64,000 nt of DNA from Pandoraea anapnoica (GTDB lineage Bacteria > Pseudomonadota > Gammaproteobacteria > Burkholderiales > Burkholderiaceae): contig NZ_CABPSP010000013.1 in the NCBI RefSeq assembly GCF_902459765.1, positions 1-64,000 on the forward strand, read 5' to 3'. The notes below the pieces were generated by a model that searched no databases, had not been told where the DNA came from, and worked only from the letters and a program-made list of their open reading frames with translations. This document shows positions 26,914 through 36,607 of this stretch, piece after piece; the first letter of the stretch is position 1; each line of letters starts with the position of its first letter. The translations under genes were made by a program, and so were the position numbers.

Positions 26914-28086
26914 TCAGCGCGGGTAGACCGCCCCCAGAATGCGCAGGCCCTGCGCGCCCGTGACGGACGGGAGATTGCCCGGCTGACGCGTCACGCAACG
27001 CTCGGCAAGCCACGCGAACGCGCGGGCTTCGACCTGATGCGGCGGAACGCCAAGTGCGTCAGTCGTCGCAACGGTCACACCCGGCAGACGATCCGCAATG
27101 GCCTGCATGAGCGCACGGTTGCGAGTGCCGCCGCCGCATGCGTAGAACCCCCGGCAGTCCGGTGCGAAGCGCAGCACGTCGTCTGCAACGCATTGCGCCG
27201 TCAGTGCGACGAGCGTCGCCTGAACATCGACCGGCGACACATTCGGGAGCGCGGCAAGGTGAGCGTCGAGCCATGCCGCGTGGAACAGGTCGCGTCCGGT
27301 GCTCTTCGGCGGCGTCTGGTGGAAGTAAGGCTCGCTGAGCAGTGCGGCGAGAAGGGCAAGGTCGACGCGTCCCGTAGCACCCCACGCTCCACCATCGTCG
27401 TAGGACTTGCCGAGGTGACGTGCCGCCCAGCAATCGAGCAGCGCATTGCCCGGACCGCAATCGAAACCGGACACCTGTTGGCCCAGCGAGGTGGCGGTCA
27501 GAATCGTCACATTGCTGATACCGCCGAGATTGCATACGACGCGCGTCTCGCCAGCGTCCGAAAACATCGCCTGATGGTAGGCGGGCACGAGCGGTGCGCC
27601 CTGACCGCCCGCTGCAACGTCGCGGCTGCGAATGTCGGCCACCACGTCGATATTCGTCAGTTCGGCGAGCAACGCGGGGGCGTTGAGCTGGCGCGTGTAG
27701 CCGATGCCGTCGAATTCGCCGGGCCGATGACGGATCGTCTGCCCGTGCGCGCCGATGGCCGCGATCGCAGACGCAGGCAAGCCCGCCGCAGCGAGTAACT
27801 GCGTCACGCACGCGGCATACACGCGCGCCAGCGCATTCGCCGCAAGCGCTTCGCGATGCAGTTCGTTGTCCGAGGGGGCTTGCAGCACCATCAGCGTCTC
27901 ACGCAGGTCGTTCGGGAACGGCAGATAGGCTTCCGCGAGCACTTGTCCGTCGGCAGACGAGACGAGCACACCGTCGACACCATCCAGACTGGTGCCGGAC
28001 ATCAGGCCGATGTAGTAAGCGGACTTGGCGGAGGCGGCGAGGGAGGCGGTGGCCGGGTCGGCCAGGTGACGAGCGATGTCGTTCAT
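26914..28086 (-). CDS. anmK: Anhydro-N-acetylmuramic acid kinase
   Basis: A 390-residue kinase that converts 1,6-anhydro-N-acetylmuramic acid from cell-wall turnover to the 6-phosphate. The ATP-binding block [17 protein letters not shown] is near residue 25; [21 protein letters not shown] and [12 protein letters not shown] follow as in the family. The start at 28086 ([11 protein letters not shown]) fits better than an in-frame one at 28131. It lies next to an M23 peptidase gene on the same strand, so both neighbours act on peptidoglycan. Confidence 0.92.
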   Translation of the reverse strand: MNDIARHLADPATASLAASAKSAYYIGLMSGTSLDGVDGVLVSSADGQVLAEAYLPFPNDLRETLMVLQAPSDNELHREALAANALARVYAACVTQLLAAAGLPASAIAAIGAHGQTIRHRPGEFDGIGYTRQLNAPALLAELTNIDVVADIRSRDVAAGGQGAPLVPAYHQAMFSDAGETRVVCNLGGISNVTILTATSLGQQVSGFDCGPGNALLDCWAARHLGKSYDDGGAWGATGRVDLALLAALLSEPYFHQTPPKSTGRDLFHAAWLDAHLAALPNVSPVDVQATLVALTAQCVADDVLRFAPDCRGFYACGGGTRNRALMQAIADRLPGVTVATTDALGVPPHQVEARAFAWLAERCVTRQPGNLPSVTGAQGLRILGAVYPR

Positions 28087-28190
28087 GTGCGGGCGCGCGC
28101 GTGCGATGAGCTTGAGAAGGAAGTCCCGCACTGCGCGCGGCGCGTCGATGGATCAGACGTCACCCCGCACAGTGCGGACTCCAGCATACC

Positions 28191-29564
28191 TCAATCGCGC
28201 TCAGCGACTTGCACGGTGCGCATCAGATCGATGCGCTTGAGCAGGTTCTCTGCGTACATGTCGAACAGCTTCAGGCGATTGCCCGAGAGCGGGGCGACGG
28301 CAGCCACATCCGTCGAGAACGGATTGCGCGGCACGCCCTTGAAGCGCAGTTCGTAATGCAGGTGTGGGCCGGTTGCCCAGCCCGTCTGACCGACGAAGCC
28401 GATGACCTGACCTTGCGTCACGCGCGTCCCCGCCTTCATACCCTGACCGAAGCCGGAGAGATGGGCGTAACGCGTCTCATAGTTGCCTGCGTGTTCGATT
28501 TCAACCAGATTGCCGTAGCCATTCTGCGTGCCGACGAACTTCACGACGCCGTCACCCGCAGCGAACACACGTGTGCCGACCGGAGCGGCCAGATCCACGC
28601 CTTCGTGCTTCTTCCACTTGTGCTGGAACGGATGCTCGCGACCGCCGAAGGCCGATGAAATCCGCGAGAACTCGACCGGTGTGCGCAGGAAGGCTTGCTT
28701 CAGGTTGCGACCGTCAAAGCCGTAGTACGCGCCGTCGGGCGAGTTGCCCTGCGGATCGGCGTACCAGATGGCCTGGTGCGTCTTGCCCTGGTTGATGAAC
28801 TCGATGGCGAGCACGCGCCCGGTGCGAACGGTGCGGTCCTGCTGCTTGATCACTTCGTACACGAGGCGGAAACGGTCGCCACGGCGCACGTCGCGCTGGA
28901 AGTTGATCACGCCGGAGAAGATGTTCACCATCTGCGCGACGACGGCGTCGGGCACGCCCGCGTCGTCCATTGCGGTGAAGAAGTTGCCCGCTATCGCACC
29001 GGAGCGCATGGCCCATTCGGTGTCGTTCGCCAACTGCTCCATGCGCGCGCGCAACCGGCCCGTGTCGTTACGCTCGATCACCAGTTGCTGTGCGGCGGTG
29101 CTGCCGGTCGACAGGACGGTGGAGAGCGTGACGAGCTTGCCGTCGTCATCGGTTTCGGCCTGAACGACTTGCCCGGCGGGCACGCCGATCAGGCGACGGG
29201 CGACGGCATTCTCGCGAATGAACTTCTCGGCGGCGGGATCCTGAATCGACAGCCGGGAGAGCATGTCGCCGAGGGTTTCGCCGCGCCGCAGCGCCACTTG
29301 ATGGATAAAGGTCTGGGATTGCGCGTCGAGCTGCTGGATTTGTTTGGCCAGATCGGGGAAGGTGAGCGGCAACGTCACGCTCGCACCGTTGCGTGCCGAA
29401 TCCGGCACCATCGGCGCCACGCCGAAAGCGGTCACCATTCCCAACGTCAGGGCCGAACCGACCGTCGCCACGATTTGCACCTTTCTGCGACGGTGCTTCG
29501 GCTGCGTGGGATCGATCAGGGTCAGCAGTTCACGCGCAAAAAAATCACGGAGTTTTGGCCACAT
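28191..29564 (-). CDS. M23-family metallopeptidase (MepM/OapA-like)
   Basis: A 457-residue envelope peptidase expected to cut peptidoglycan cross-links. After a short cytoplasmic part rich in Arg and Lys (KHRRRKVQ), one transmembrane segment (about residues 32-55) anchors it. A middle domain with a LysM/OapA-like region (RGETLGDMLSRLSIQD) follows, and the C-terminal LytM domain carries the zinc motifs KHEGVDLAAPVGT and HLHYELRF. The start at 29564 was chosen; an in-frame start at 29687 lies beyond the likely promoter (TATAAT at 29692-29687 on the minus strand). Confidence 0.88.
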   Translation of the reverse strand: MWPKLRDFFARELLTLIDPTQPKHRRRKVQIVATVGSALTLGMVTAFGVAPMVPDSARNGASVTLPLTFPDLAKQIQQLDAQSQTFIHQVALRRGETLGDMLSRLSIQDPAAEKFIRENAVARRLIGVPAGQVVQAETDDDGKLVTLSTVLSTGSTAAQQLVIERNDTGRLRARMEQLANDTEWAMRSGAIAGNFFTAMDDAGVPDAVVAQMVNIFSGVINFQRDVRRGDRFRLVYEVIKQQDRTVRTGRVLAIEFINQGKTHQAIWYADPQGNSPDGAYYGFDGRNLKQAFLRTPVEFSRISSAFGGREHPFQHKWKKHEGVDLAAPVGTRVFAAGDGVVKFVGTQNGYGNLVEIEHAGNYETRYAHLSGFGQGMKAGTRVTQGQVIGFVGQTGWATGPHLHYELRFKGVPRNPFSTDVAAVAPLSGNRLKLFDMYAENLLKRIDLMRTVQVAERD

Positions 29565-29767
29565 CACGTAAAATTCTGCGCAACTTACGAAAAAAGCCCG
29601 GGCGGAGCGACACGCTTCGAGATTGCCTGCCGGAATTTCCGGGGCAACCCGGCGTCGCTTCGGCCCGAGCCGAGAATTGAGCGGCAATTATAGCAGACCC
29701 GCCGCTGCCTCCGCCTTTACTGACTGGATAAGGGGAACTCCCCCGACGCAGTCTGGACAATGATGTT

Positions 29768-31012
29768 ATGACAAGTGAACACGCACTCACCTCGGAAAAG
29801 AAGTACCCCGTGACCGATGCCGCGCGCGCTGCGCTGGCCGTCGCCAAGCGCGGCTGCGACGAACTCCTCGTGGAAGAGGAGTTCCTGCAGAAGCTCGCGC
29901 GCAGCGAAGCCACCGGTAAGCCGTTGCGCATCAAGCTGGGTCTCGATCCGACCGCGCCCGACATTCACATCGGTCACACGGTGGTGCTCAACAAGATGCG
30001 TCAGTTGCAGGATCTGGGGCATACCGTCATCTTCCTGATCGGCGATTTCACCTCGCTGATCGGCGATCCGTCGGGCCGCAACAGCACGCGTCCGCCGCTC
30101 ACGCGCGAGCAGATCGAAGCGAACGCCAAGACCTATTTCGAGCAGGCCGCACTCGTGCTCGACCGCGAAAAGACCGAAATCCGCTACAACAGCGAATGGT
30201 CGATGAAGCTGGGCGCCGACGGCATGATCAAGCTCGCGTCGCGCTACACGATGGCGCGCATGCTGGAGCGCGAAGACTTCACTAAGCGCTTCCAGGGCGG
30301 CGTGCCGATCGCCATTCATGAGTTCCTCTACCCGCTGATGCAGGGCTACGATTCGGTGGCGCTGGAGTCCGATCTGGAACTCGGCGGCACGGACCAGAAG
30401 TTCAACCTGCTCGTGGGCCGCGAATTGCAGAAGCAATACGGTCAGGAGCCGCAGTGCATTCTCACGATGCCGTTGCTCGAAGGGCTGGACGGCGTCGAGA
30501 AGATGTCGAAGTCCAAGAACAACTACATTGGCATCAGCGAGAAGCCGAGCGACATGTTCGGCAAGCTGATGAGCATCTCCGACACGCTCATGTGGCGCTA
30601 CTACGAGCTGCTGTCGTTCCGCACGCTCGAAGAGATTGCGCAACTGCGCCGCGAAGTCGAGGAAGGCCGTAACCCGCGCGATATCAAGGTACTGCTCGCC
30701 CAGGAGATCGTGGCGCGCTTCCATTCGCAGGCCGACGCCGATCGCGCGCTCGAAGAGTTCAACGCACGCGCCAAGGGCGCCGTGCCGGACGATATTCCGG
30801 AAGTTTCCCTCGATGGTGCCCCGCTGGGTATCGCGCAACTGCTCAAGCAGGCAGCGCTCGTGCCGTCGACGTCGGAAGCCAACCGCAACATCGAGCAGGG
30901 CGGCGTGCGCATCGATGGCGAAGTGGTGTCCGACAAGGGTGCGAAGATCGAGGCCGGGACTTACGTCGTGCAGGTCGGCAAGCGCCGGTTTGCGCGCGTG
31001 ACGCTCGCCTGA
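29768..31012 (+). CDS. tyrS: Tyrosyl-tRNA synthetase
   Basis: A 414-residue class I aminoacyl-tRNA synthetase charging tRNA-Tyr. HIGH is exact at residues 67-70 (PDIHIGHTV), KMSKS is exact at 245-249, and an S4 RNA-binding domain forms the C-terminus ([20 protein letters not shown]). The N-terminal region and spacing place it in the longer bacterial subgroup. It is divergent from the M23 peptidase and followed 31 bases later by dtd, an arrangement shared across Burkholderiales. Confidence 0.95.
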   Translation: MTSEHALTSEKKYPVTDAARAALAVAKRGCDELLVEEEFLQKLARSEATGKPLRIKLGLDPTAPDIHIGHTVVLNKMRQLQDLGHTVIFLIGDFTSLIGDPSGRNSTRPPLTREQIEANAKTYFEQAALVLDREKTEIRYNSEWSMKLGADGMIKLASRYTMARMLEREDFTKRFQGGVPIAIHEFLYPLMQGYDSVALESDLELGGTDQKFNLLVGRELQKQYGQEPQCILTMPLLEGLDGVEKMSKSKNNYIGISEKPSDMFGKLMSISDTLMWRYYELLSFRTLEEIAQLRREVEEGRNPRDIKVLLAQEIVARFHSQADADRALEEFNARAKGAVPDDIPEVSLDGAPLGIAQLLKQAALVPSTSEANRNIEQGGVRIDGEVVSDKGAKIEAGTYVVQVGKRRFARVTLA

Positions 31013-31043
31013 GCGTCGGCGTCACATTGCGGGGCAAGCAACG

Positions 31044-31532
31044 ATGATCGCGCTCATTCAGCGTGTGCTCGAAGCGGCGGTGACGGTCGATGGCCGCACC
31101 GTCGGCGCGATCGGTCCGGGGCTGCTCGCATTGGTATGCGCCGAACGCGGCGACACCGAGGCGAGCGCCGACAAGCTGTTGGCGAAGTTGCTCGGCTACC
31201 GCGTATTTTCGGACGAGGCGGGCAAGATGAACCGCAGTGTCTCGAATCTCGATGGCAATTCTGACGGCTACGGTGCCGCTGCTCGTATCGGCGGCTTGCT
31301 ACTCGTCTCGCAGTTCACGCTCGCGGCCGATACGAACAGCGGCACGCGTCCGAGCTTCACGCCGGCCGCCAGCCCGGCGGACGGCAAGCGTCTGTTCGAC
31401 TACTTCGTGACGCAGGCGCGTGCACGCCATCCCATCGTGGAAACCGGCGAGTTCGGGGCCCACATGCGCGTCTCGCTTGTGAACGACGGTCCCGTCACGT
31501 TCTGGTTGCAGACGCGGCCGGAAGCGGCCTGA
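31044..31532 (+). CDS. dtd: D-aminoacyl-tRNA deacylase
   Basis: A 162-residue editing enzyme that removes D-amino acids, notably D-tyrosine, from tRNA. The active-site motifs SQFTLAADT and [12 protein letters not shown] are those of DTD, and the start [17 protein letters not shown] is typical. It stands directly behind tyrS, so charging and chiral proofreading of tRNA-Tyr are likely co-expressed. The protein is about 15 residues longer than E. coli DTD, through a small insertion around [13 protein letters not shown]. Confidence 0.93.
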   Translation: MIALIQRVLEAAVTVDGRTVGAIGPGLLALVCAERGDTEASADKLLAKLLGYRVFSDEAGKMNRSVSNLDGNSDGYGAAARIGGLLLVSQFTLAADTNSGTRPSFTPAASPADGKRLFDYFVTQARARHPIVETGEFGAHMRVSLVNDGPVTFWLQTRPEAA

Positions 31533-31652
31533 CGCGGTCTGGCGCTGCTCCTCCTGTTATCCCGAAAATCGCTCGGAATTGTCTGGAATCGTCCGGAAGT
31601 GCGGGGGCAAGTGCACGCGATTCGCATCGGTGTGATACCGTCCTTGGGTTCC

Positions 31653-31674
31653 GAATTCGCGAATTCAAGAATTC
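31653..31674. repeat. GAATTC palindrome cluster before the PEBP gene
   Basis: GAATTCGCGAATTC is a 14-base perfect palindrome (31653-31666), followed by a third GAATTC at 31669-31674, about 20 bases before the next start codon. It may be an operator or a chance AT-rich island. Confidence 0.4.
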
Positions 31675-31692
31675 ACAGCTTGGGAGAATCTG

Positions 31693-32319
31693 ATGAAAGT
31701 CTGGAGTGACTCGTTTGCCGATAATGCGGCGATGGATGCACAGTTCGCCTTTGGCAAACCGGACGCGGCGTCGCACGTTGCGCTGTCGCAGAACAAGAAC
31801 CCGCATCTCGCCTGGTCCGATGTCCCCGCCGGTACGCGTTCGTTTGTCGTGATCTGCACCGACAGCGATGTGCCGAGCCAGGGCGACGACGTCAACAAGG
31901 AAGGTCGTGAAGTGCCGGCGGATCTGCCGCGCGTCGACTTCTTCCACTGGGTGCTCGTGGACGTGCCCGCGTCGACCAGCGAAATCCCGGCGGCCAGCCA
32001 CAGCAATCACGTCACGCCGCGCGGCAAGTTCGGCCCCGATGCGCTCGACGGCATGCGTCATGGCGTGAACGACTACACCGCGTGGTTCGCCGGTGACGAC
32101 ACCATGAAGGGCGACTACTACGGCTACGACGGCCCGTGCCCGCCGTGGAACGACACAATCGTCCACCACTATCACTTCACCGTGTATGCGCTTGACGTCG
32201 CCCGTGTGCCGCTCGACGGCCGCTTTGACGGCAACGATGTACTCGCCGCGATCAAGCCGCATGTACTGGGCAGCGCCCGCGTGACCGGCACTTACACGCT
32301 CAATTCGAAGGCGAAGTAA
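31693..32319 (+). CDS. YbhB/YbcL-type PEBP family protein
   Basis: A 208-residue phosphatidylethanolamine-binding-like protein (Raf-kinase-inhibitor-like). The ligand-pocket segments PHLAWSDVPAGTRSFVVICTD and the late block YGYDGPCPPWNDTIVHHYHF are characteristic of the bacterial YbhB group. No signal peptide is seen, so it is cytosolic. GGGAG precedes ATG 31693. It lies between dtd and a phosphoglycerate-mutase-like gene on the same strand with its own 160-base upstream region. No biochemical role is firmly known for this group. Confidence 0.88.
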   Translation: MKVWSDSFADNAAMDAQFAFGKPDAASHVALSQNKNPHLAWSDVPAGTRSFVVICTDSDVPSQGDDVNKEGREVPADLPRVDFFHWVLVDVPASTSEIPAASHSNHVTPRGKFGPDALDGMRHGVNDYTAWFAGDDTMKGDYYGYDGPCPPWNDTIVHHYHFTVYALDVARVPLDGRFDGNDVLAAIKPHVLGSARVTGTYTLNSKAK

Positions 32320-32397
32320 GCACGCATTACGCTTGCCTCGTCACCTGCTTCACGGCTCGCTCAGCACGCTGCTTAACCTGAACACGCAATTGCATCG

Positions 32398-33105
32398 ATG
32401 AACGGCACGACCACGACCCTGACTCTGATCCGCCACGGCGAGACCGACTGGAACCGCGTCAAACGGATTCAGGGGCACACGGACATTCCGCTGTCGGCGG
32501 AAGGCGAGCGTCAGGCCGTGCTGCTGGGCGCGCGTATTGCACGTGAAATGGCTGCGAGCGGCAGTGTGTTCGATCAGGTGCTGACGAGCGATTTGCAGCG
32601 CGCGGTGCAGACGGCAGAGCCTGTTGCGAAGGCGTGCGGATTGCCGCTGGAGCGCACGGCGAGTCTTCGGGAGCGCCACTATGGCGCTTTCGAGACACGT
32701 GTACCCGATGAAATTCAGGCGGATTTTCCGCAGGACTACGTGCGGTGGCAGAGCCGCGATCCCGACTTCGTGATCCCTGGTGGCGAGTCGACGCGTGGTT
32801 TCTATACGCGTATCACCGGTTTCATCGCACAGGTGCTGCGTGATTACGCGGGCCAGCGCGTGGCGCTCGTGGCGCATGGTGGCGTGCTCGATTGCTGCTA
32901 CCGGCTCGCGACGGGCCTGGCGCTGACCGAACCCCGTTCGTATCCGTTGCTCAATGCCAGCGTGAACCGTCTGTCGTTTGACGGGGCGCATTGGAAAGTG
33001 TTGAGCTGGGGCGATGTCACGCATCTGGATGATGCCGTGCGCGACGAGAGCAACGACAAGCCTGCCGATGCCGCAGGCGACCGCGTTGATCCGCGTGTGG
33101 TGTAA
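32398..33105 (+). CDS. Histidine phosphatase of the phosphoglycerate mutase family
   Basis: A 235-residue protein of the phosphoglycerate-mutase branch of the histidine phosphatase superfamily, GpmB-like. The nucleophilic His lies in LIRHGETDWN near residue 13, LTSDLQRAVQTAE carries the second Arg, RERHYGAFE the acid, and LVAHGGVLDCC the second His. It is shorter than GpmA and probably works as a phosphatase rather than a glycolytic mutase, which cannot be decided from sequence. It converges with the MpaB-type gene at a gap of only 12 bases without a visible terminator. Confidence 0.88.
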   Translation: MNGTTTTLTLIRHGETDWNRVKRIQGHTDIPLSAEGERQAVLLGARIAREMAASGSVFDQVLTSDLQRAVQTAEPVAKACGLPLERTASLRERHYGAFETRVPDEIQADFPQDYVRWQSRDPDFVIPGGESTRGFYTRITGFIAQVLRDYAGQRVALVAHGGVLDCCYRLATGLALTEPRSYPLLNASVNRLSFDGAHWKVLSWGDVTHLDDAVRDESNDKPADAAGDRVDPRVV

Positions 33106-33117
33106 CAGAGCGCGCGC

Positions 33118-34104
33118 CTAGCGCTCCAGCGATGGCGCCGTCACCTCCACCGCAGGTGTCGCCAGTGCCCGGCGACGTGCCCGATGGGCCACGCTGTTTC
33201 GCATCGACCAGCGCGCGAGCTGTGCCATGTGGCGCACGGCAGGTCGCACGGTGAGGCGGCGAATCGTCGCCTTTTCGTCGAAGCCGAGCATCGTTTGCGA
33301 CCAGTCCGGCAGCAGATCGACACCGGCCCGGAACAACAGGCCGCTGAACACGCGCGCGCCAGCAAACGGCGCAGGCAGGTTGCGCAACACGCGCATGACT
33401 TCTTCCGTGCGGTCGCTTGCGCTGAGTGTGGGACGCATCGCCGCGAGATAGTCGTCAATCTGCGCGACACTCGTCGGCACATCGCGCGCACCCAAGGCAA
33501 TGGCAATGCGTGCGACTTCAGCGTAATAGCGATCCTGATCGTCAAGCGAGAACGCGGGGTTCTTGTAGACGAGATAGCTGCGCAGAAAGCTCGACGTCTC
33601 GGCCACGTGCACCCACGTCAAAAGATCGGGATTGTAAGCGGCGTACGGCCGACCGTCGGGGGCCGTGCCTTTGACCTGGAGATGAATGCGTCGCACGCGT
33701 TCGAGCAGCGCCTCGGCGTCGGCCGTGTTGCCGAAGGTCGTGCCGCCGATGAACGTCGCGGTGCGGCGCAGACGGCCCATCACGTCCTGCCGGAACGTCG
33801 AGTGGTCCCAAACACCGGCCATCGCCAGCGGATGCAGCGATTGCAGCAGCAACGCGCTCACGCCGCCAATCATCATCGAAGTGAAATCGCCGTGGACGTG
33901 CCAGCAGGCAGCGTCCGGACCGAACAGGCCCGGATCGCCGTCAGGCGTGTCGTAATTCAGACGCGGGGCACCGGGGCCGGACGTCAGGCTCACGAGCCGC
34001 ATCGCGATGGCGTGCCGCAAACGCCCGGATACACCCACGACCGGTCCGGCGGGACGCAAGGGCGTTGCCGGGGGCGGGGTGGGCAGATCGTCGTGGGAGG
34101 CCAT
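33118..34104 (-). CDS. Oxygenase MpaB family protein (DUF2236)
   Basis: A 328-residue helical protein of the DUF2236/MpaB family, named for a fungal oxygenase of mycophenolic acid synthesis and including latex-clearing-type haem proteins. The conserved GGVSALLLQSLHPLAMAGVW with its His, and LLTWVHVAETSSFLRSY with another, are the likely haem-contact region. The N-terminus is Pro-rich and lacks a signal. It lies between gpmB-like and ruvB genes, with no evident pathway partner. Its substrate is unknown. Confidence 0.8.
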   Translation of the reverse strand: MASHDDLPTPPPATPLRPAGPVVGVSGRLRHAIAMRLVSLTSGPGAPRLNYDTPDGDPGLFGPDAACWHVHGDFTSMMIGGVSALLLQSLHPLAMAGVWDHSTFRQDVMGRLRRTATFIGGTTFGNTADAEALLERVRRIHLQVKGTAPDGRPYAAYNPDLLTWVHVAETSSFLRSYLVYKNPAFSLDDQDRYYAEVARIAIALGARDVPTSVAQIDDYLAAMRPTLSASDRTEEVMRVLRNLPAPFAGARVFSGLLFRAGVDLLPDWSQTMLGFDEKATIRRLTVRPAVRHMAQLARWSMRNSVAHRARRRALATPAVEVTAPSLER

Positions 34105-34196
34105 GTTGTGCCTTGGGCGGAGCGTGAACGTCGATTGTCCGACAGAGGGATTCGCCGGACCTGCGACGTATCGTCGCTATAAGGTCGCTACCGTCG

Positions 34197-35267
34197 CTAC
34201 TTGCCTGTCGCGTCCGGCGACCAGAGCGCACCGCTTTCCGGCGCGCTGCCGGGCGCTGCCAGCCCGAAGTGGCGATAGGCGGCGAGCGTGGCGACGCGGC
34301 CGCGCGGCGTGCGTTGCAGGAAGCCCTGCTGGATCAGGAACGGCTCGATCACGTCTTCGATGGTGTCGCGCTCTTCGCCGATTGCGGCGGCAAGGTTGTC
34401 GACACCGACCGGGCCGCCATCGAACTTGTGGAGCACCGCTTCGAGCAGCTTGCGGTCCATCACGTCGAAGCCGACCGCGTCGACGTCGAGCATCGACAGC
34501 GCGGCGTCGGCCACGGCGGCGGTGATGCGACCGTCGGCCTTCACTTCGGCGTAGTCGCGTACGCGGCGCAGCAACCGGTTGGCGATACGGGGGGTGCCGC
34601 GTGCGCGGCGTGCGATCTCAAAGGCACCGTCGTCGGCGATGACTGCGCCGAGCAGGCTCGCCGAGCGGCGCACGATGCCCGCCAGTTCGTCTGCCGTATA
34701 GAACTCCAGACGCGCCACGATCCCGAAGCGATCTCGAAGCGGGTTCGTCAGCATGCCGGCGCGGGTCGTCGCACCCACGAGCGTGAACGGCTGAAGATCG
34801 AGCTTGACGCTGCGCGCCGCCGGACCTTCGCCGATCATGATGTCGATCTGGTAGTCCTCCAGCGCCGGATACAGAATTTCCTCGACGACCGGCGAGAGCC
34901 GGTGAATTTCGTCGATGAACAGCACGTCGTTGGCTTCGAGATTGGTCAGTAGCGCGGCGAGATCGCCCGGACGCTCCAGCACCGGTCCCGACGTCTGGCG
35001 CAGATGCACGCCCATTTCACGGGCGATGATGTGGGCGAGCGTGGTCTTGCCCAGACCCGGTGGGCCGAAGAGCAGCACGTGGTCGAGCGGTTCCGAGCGC
35101 TTGCGGGCCGCCTCGATGAAGATTTCGAGCTGTTCGCGCACCTTGCGCTGACCGACGTATTCGTCGAGCAGCTTGGGGCGCAGCGCGCGCTCGAAGGCTT
35201 CTTCGTTGGGCGAGGCCGGTGTGGGCGCAATGATGCGCTCGGCGGCGAGTTTGTCGGTTTCGATCAT
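34197..35267 (-). CDS. ruvB: Holliday junction helicase subunit RuvB
   Basis: A 356-residue AAA+ motor that drives branch migration of Holliday junctions, normally with RuvA. Walker A is [14 protein letters not shown], Walker [12 protein letters not shown], sensor 1 VGATTRAG, and the C-terminal winged helix ends in FIQQG-like [15 protein letters not shown]. Sequence and length are normal, so the gene looks functional. Unusually, ruvC lies only 55 bases upstream and no ruvA lies between. No Shine-Dalgarno sequence precedes the ATG; instead TACAAT lies six bases before it. Confidence 0.95.
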   Translation of the reverse strand: MIETDKLAAERIIAPTPASPNEEAFERALRPKLLDEYVGQRKVREQLEIFIEAARKRSEPLDHVLLFGPPGLGKTTLAHIIAREMGVHLRQTSGPVLERPGDLAALLTNLEANDVLFIDEIHRLSPVVEEILYPALEDYQIDIMIGEGPAARSVKLDLQPFTLVGATTRAGMLTNPLRDRFGIVARLEFYTADELAGIVRRSASLLGAVIADDGAFEIARRARGTPRIANRLLRRVRDYAEVKADGRITAAVADAALSMLDVDAVGFDVMDRKLLEAVLHKFDGGPVGVDNLAAAIGEERDTIEDVIEPFLIQQGFLQRTPRGRVATLAAYRHFGLAAPGSAPESGALWSPDATGK

Positions 35268-35273
35268 GGATGC

Positions 35274-35279
35274 ATTGTA
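35274..35279 (-). promoter_or_regulatory. -10-like hexamer immediately before ruvB
   Basis: On the minus strand TACAAT ends six bases before the ruvB ATG (35267). A transcript from it would start at or very near the ATG, that is, without a leader. Confidence 0.4.
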
Positions 35280-35298
35280 GCGCTTCGGACGTCCGCCC

Positions 35299-35333
35299 TT
35301 AGCCCACCATTTGGGCCACCCTTTAGCCCACCA
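35299..35333. repeat. 11-base direct repeat at the ruvC-ruvB junction
   Basis: TTAGCCCACCA occurs at 35299-35309 and 35323-35333, 24 bases apart. The second copy includes the ruvC stop codon. The repeat sits exactly where ruvA is found in related genomes. Confidence 0.8.
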
Positions 35334-35865
35334 ATCGACCGCGTTTCACACGCAGGCCCTTGGCAGCCAGCGCGGGCGCGACTTCGGTGAGCGCCGCGTA
35401 GGTTTCGCCGCTGTGCGCGTGGCAGATGGCGACGCCCAGTGCGTCGGAGGCGTCCTTGCCCGGCGTGCCCGTGAGGGTCAGCAGACGGGTGACCATCTCC
35501 TGCACCTGCTCCTTGCGCGCGCGTCCGTAGCCGACGACCGCCTGCTTGAGCTGCATCGGCGTGTATTCGAAGACTTCGAGCCCGCCGACCGACAGTGCAG
35601 TGATGGCCGCGCCACGCGCCTGACCGAGCAGCAGTGTGGATTGCGGGTTGACGTTGACGAACACCTTTTCGATGGCGGCCTGATCGGGCCGGTAGGTGTC
35701 GACCAGTTCGGCCACGCTCTCGAAGATGATGCGCAGCCGGGCGGGCAGGGTGCCTTCGCCGGTACGGATGACGCCGCTCGTCACATATTGCAGACGGTTG
35801 CCGTGCTTTTCGAGCACGCCGAAGCCGGTGACGCGCAGGCCGGGGTCGATACCAAGAATTCTCAT
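35323..35865 (-). CDS. ruvC: Holliday junction resolvase RuvC
   Basis: A 180-residue endonuclease that resolves Holliday junctions. The first catalytic Asp is in [14 protein letters not shown] at the N-terminus, Glu in [11 protein letters not shown] near residue 68, and the last acids in [16 protein letters not shown]. The length is normal. It is divergent from hemJ and is followed by ruvB rather than ruvA. The C-terminus ends KRGRLVG, with the stop inside an 11-base direct repeat. Confidence 0.94.
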   Translation of the reverse strand: MRILGIDPGLRVTGFGVLEKHGNRLQYVTSGVIRTGEGTLPARLRIIFESVAELVDTYRPDQAAIEKVFVNVNPQSTLLLGQARGAAITALSVGGLEVFEYTPMQLKQAVVGYGRARKEQVQEMVTRLLTLTGTPGKDASDALGVAICHAHSGETYAALTEVAPALAAKGLRVKRGRLVG

Positions 35866-36089
35866 GCGGGGGCCGATGACCGGCGTGCTGCGCCGATGTG
35901 GGGCAAAAAAGCCAATATGGTCCGTATTCTGGCACAGCCGGGCTTCATCGCGTTGAATGCTTCGCGTCGATTTGCCGCAGGCCCGGCGGCCGTTGGCGGG
36001 CGGCGCTGCGCGTCGCGAGACGGCGGATTGTTGTACATTGCTTGCTGTTCAAAATATTCGACGGCCTGCTGGCGGGCCGCTTGTCCCCG

Positions 36090-36506
36090 ATGCTCTGGAT
36101 CAAAGCGCTTCACATCGTTTTCGTCGCCTCGTGGTTTGCCGGTCTGTTTTATCTGCCGCGCATTTTCGTCAACCTCGCGATGGAGAGCGATCCGGCCGCC
36201 ACGCAACGTCTGCTGCTCATGGCGCGCAAGCTCTACCGCTTCATGACGATTCTCGCCATCCCGGCGCTCGCTTTCGGAATGATCCTCTGGTTGTACTACG
36301 GCATCGGCCGCTACGGCGGCTGGTTGCACGCCAAGCTGCTGATCGTGGTGCTGCTGCTCGGCTACCACCATGCGTGCGGCCGTCTGCTGCGCAAGTTCGA
36401 AACTGGCCGCAACACGCGCTCGCATCGCTGGTACCGCTACTTCAACGAGATTCCGGTGCTGGGACTGCTCGGCGCGGTGATTCTCGCGGTCGTCAAACCC
36501 TTCTGA
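36090..36506 (+). CDS. hemJ: Protoporphyrinogen oxidase HemJ
   Basis: A 138-residue membrane protein of the HemJ/UPF0093 family that oxidises protoporphyrinogen IX in haem synthesis in bacteria lacking HemG and HemY. Four hydrophobic helices are visible, with the conserved His8 in ALHIVFVASWFAGLFYLPR and the Lys in WLHAKLLIVVLLL. ATG 36090 gives the family start MLWIKALH; the longer reading frame upstream has no match. It is divergent from ruvC across a 224-base gap that should hold both promoters. Confidence 0.9.
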   Translation: MLWIKALHIVFVASWFAGLFYLPRIFVNLAMESDPAATQRLLLMARKLYRFMTILAIPALAFGMILWLYYGIGRYGGWLHAKLLIVVLLLGYHHACGRLLRKFETGRNTRSHRWYRYFNEIPVLGLLGAVILAVVKPF

Positions 36507-36607
36507 GATCGCTTGCGAGCGTCGCCTGATCAACGCACATCGAACACGTCATGCATCAACAGCGCCAGTCATAGGCGCCCCTTACCGATAGCAAGAGGAG
36601 TTTTGCC

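Noticed and set aside
29620-29660. CCGGAAATTCCGG palindrome in the M23 leader as an attenuator with the T run at 29590
   Set aside because: The T run is about 28 bases away from the hairpin and the sequence directly before it does not form a stable stem.
28695-29693. Plus-strand frame opposite the M23 peptidase gene
   Set aside because: The minus-strand peptidase has full catalytic motifs and a coherent fold. The plus-strand frame is low-complexity Arg/His/Val sequence with no ribosome site.
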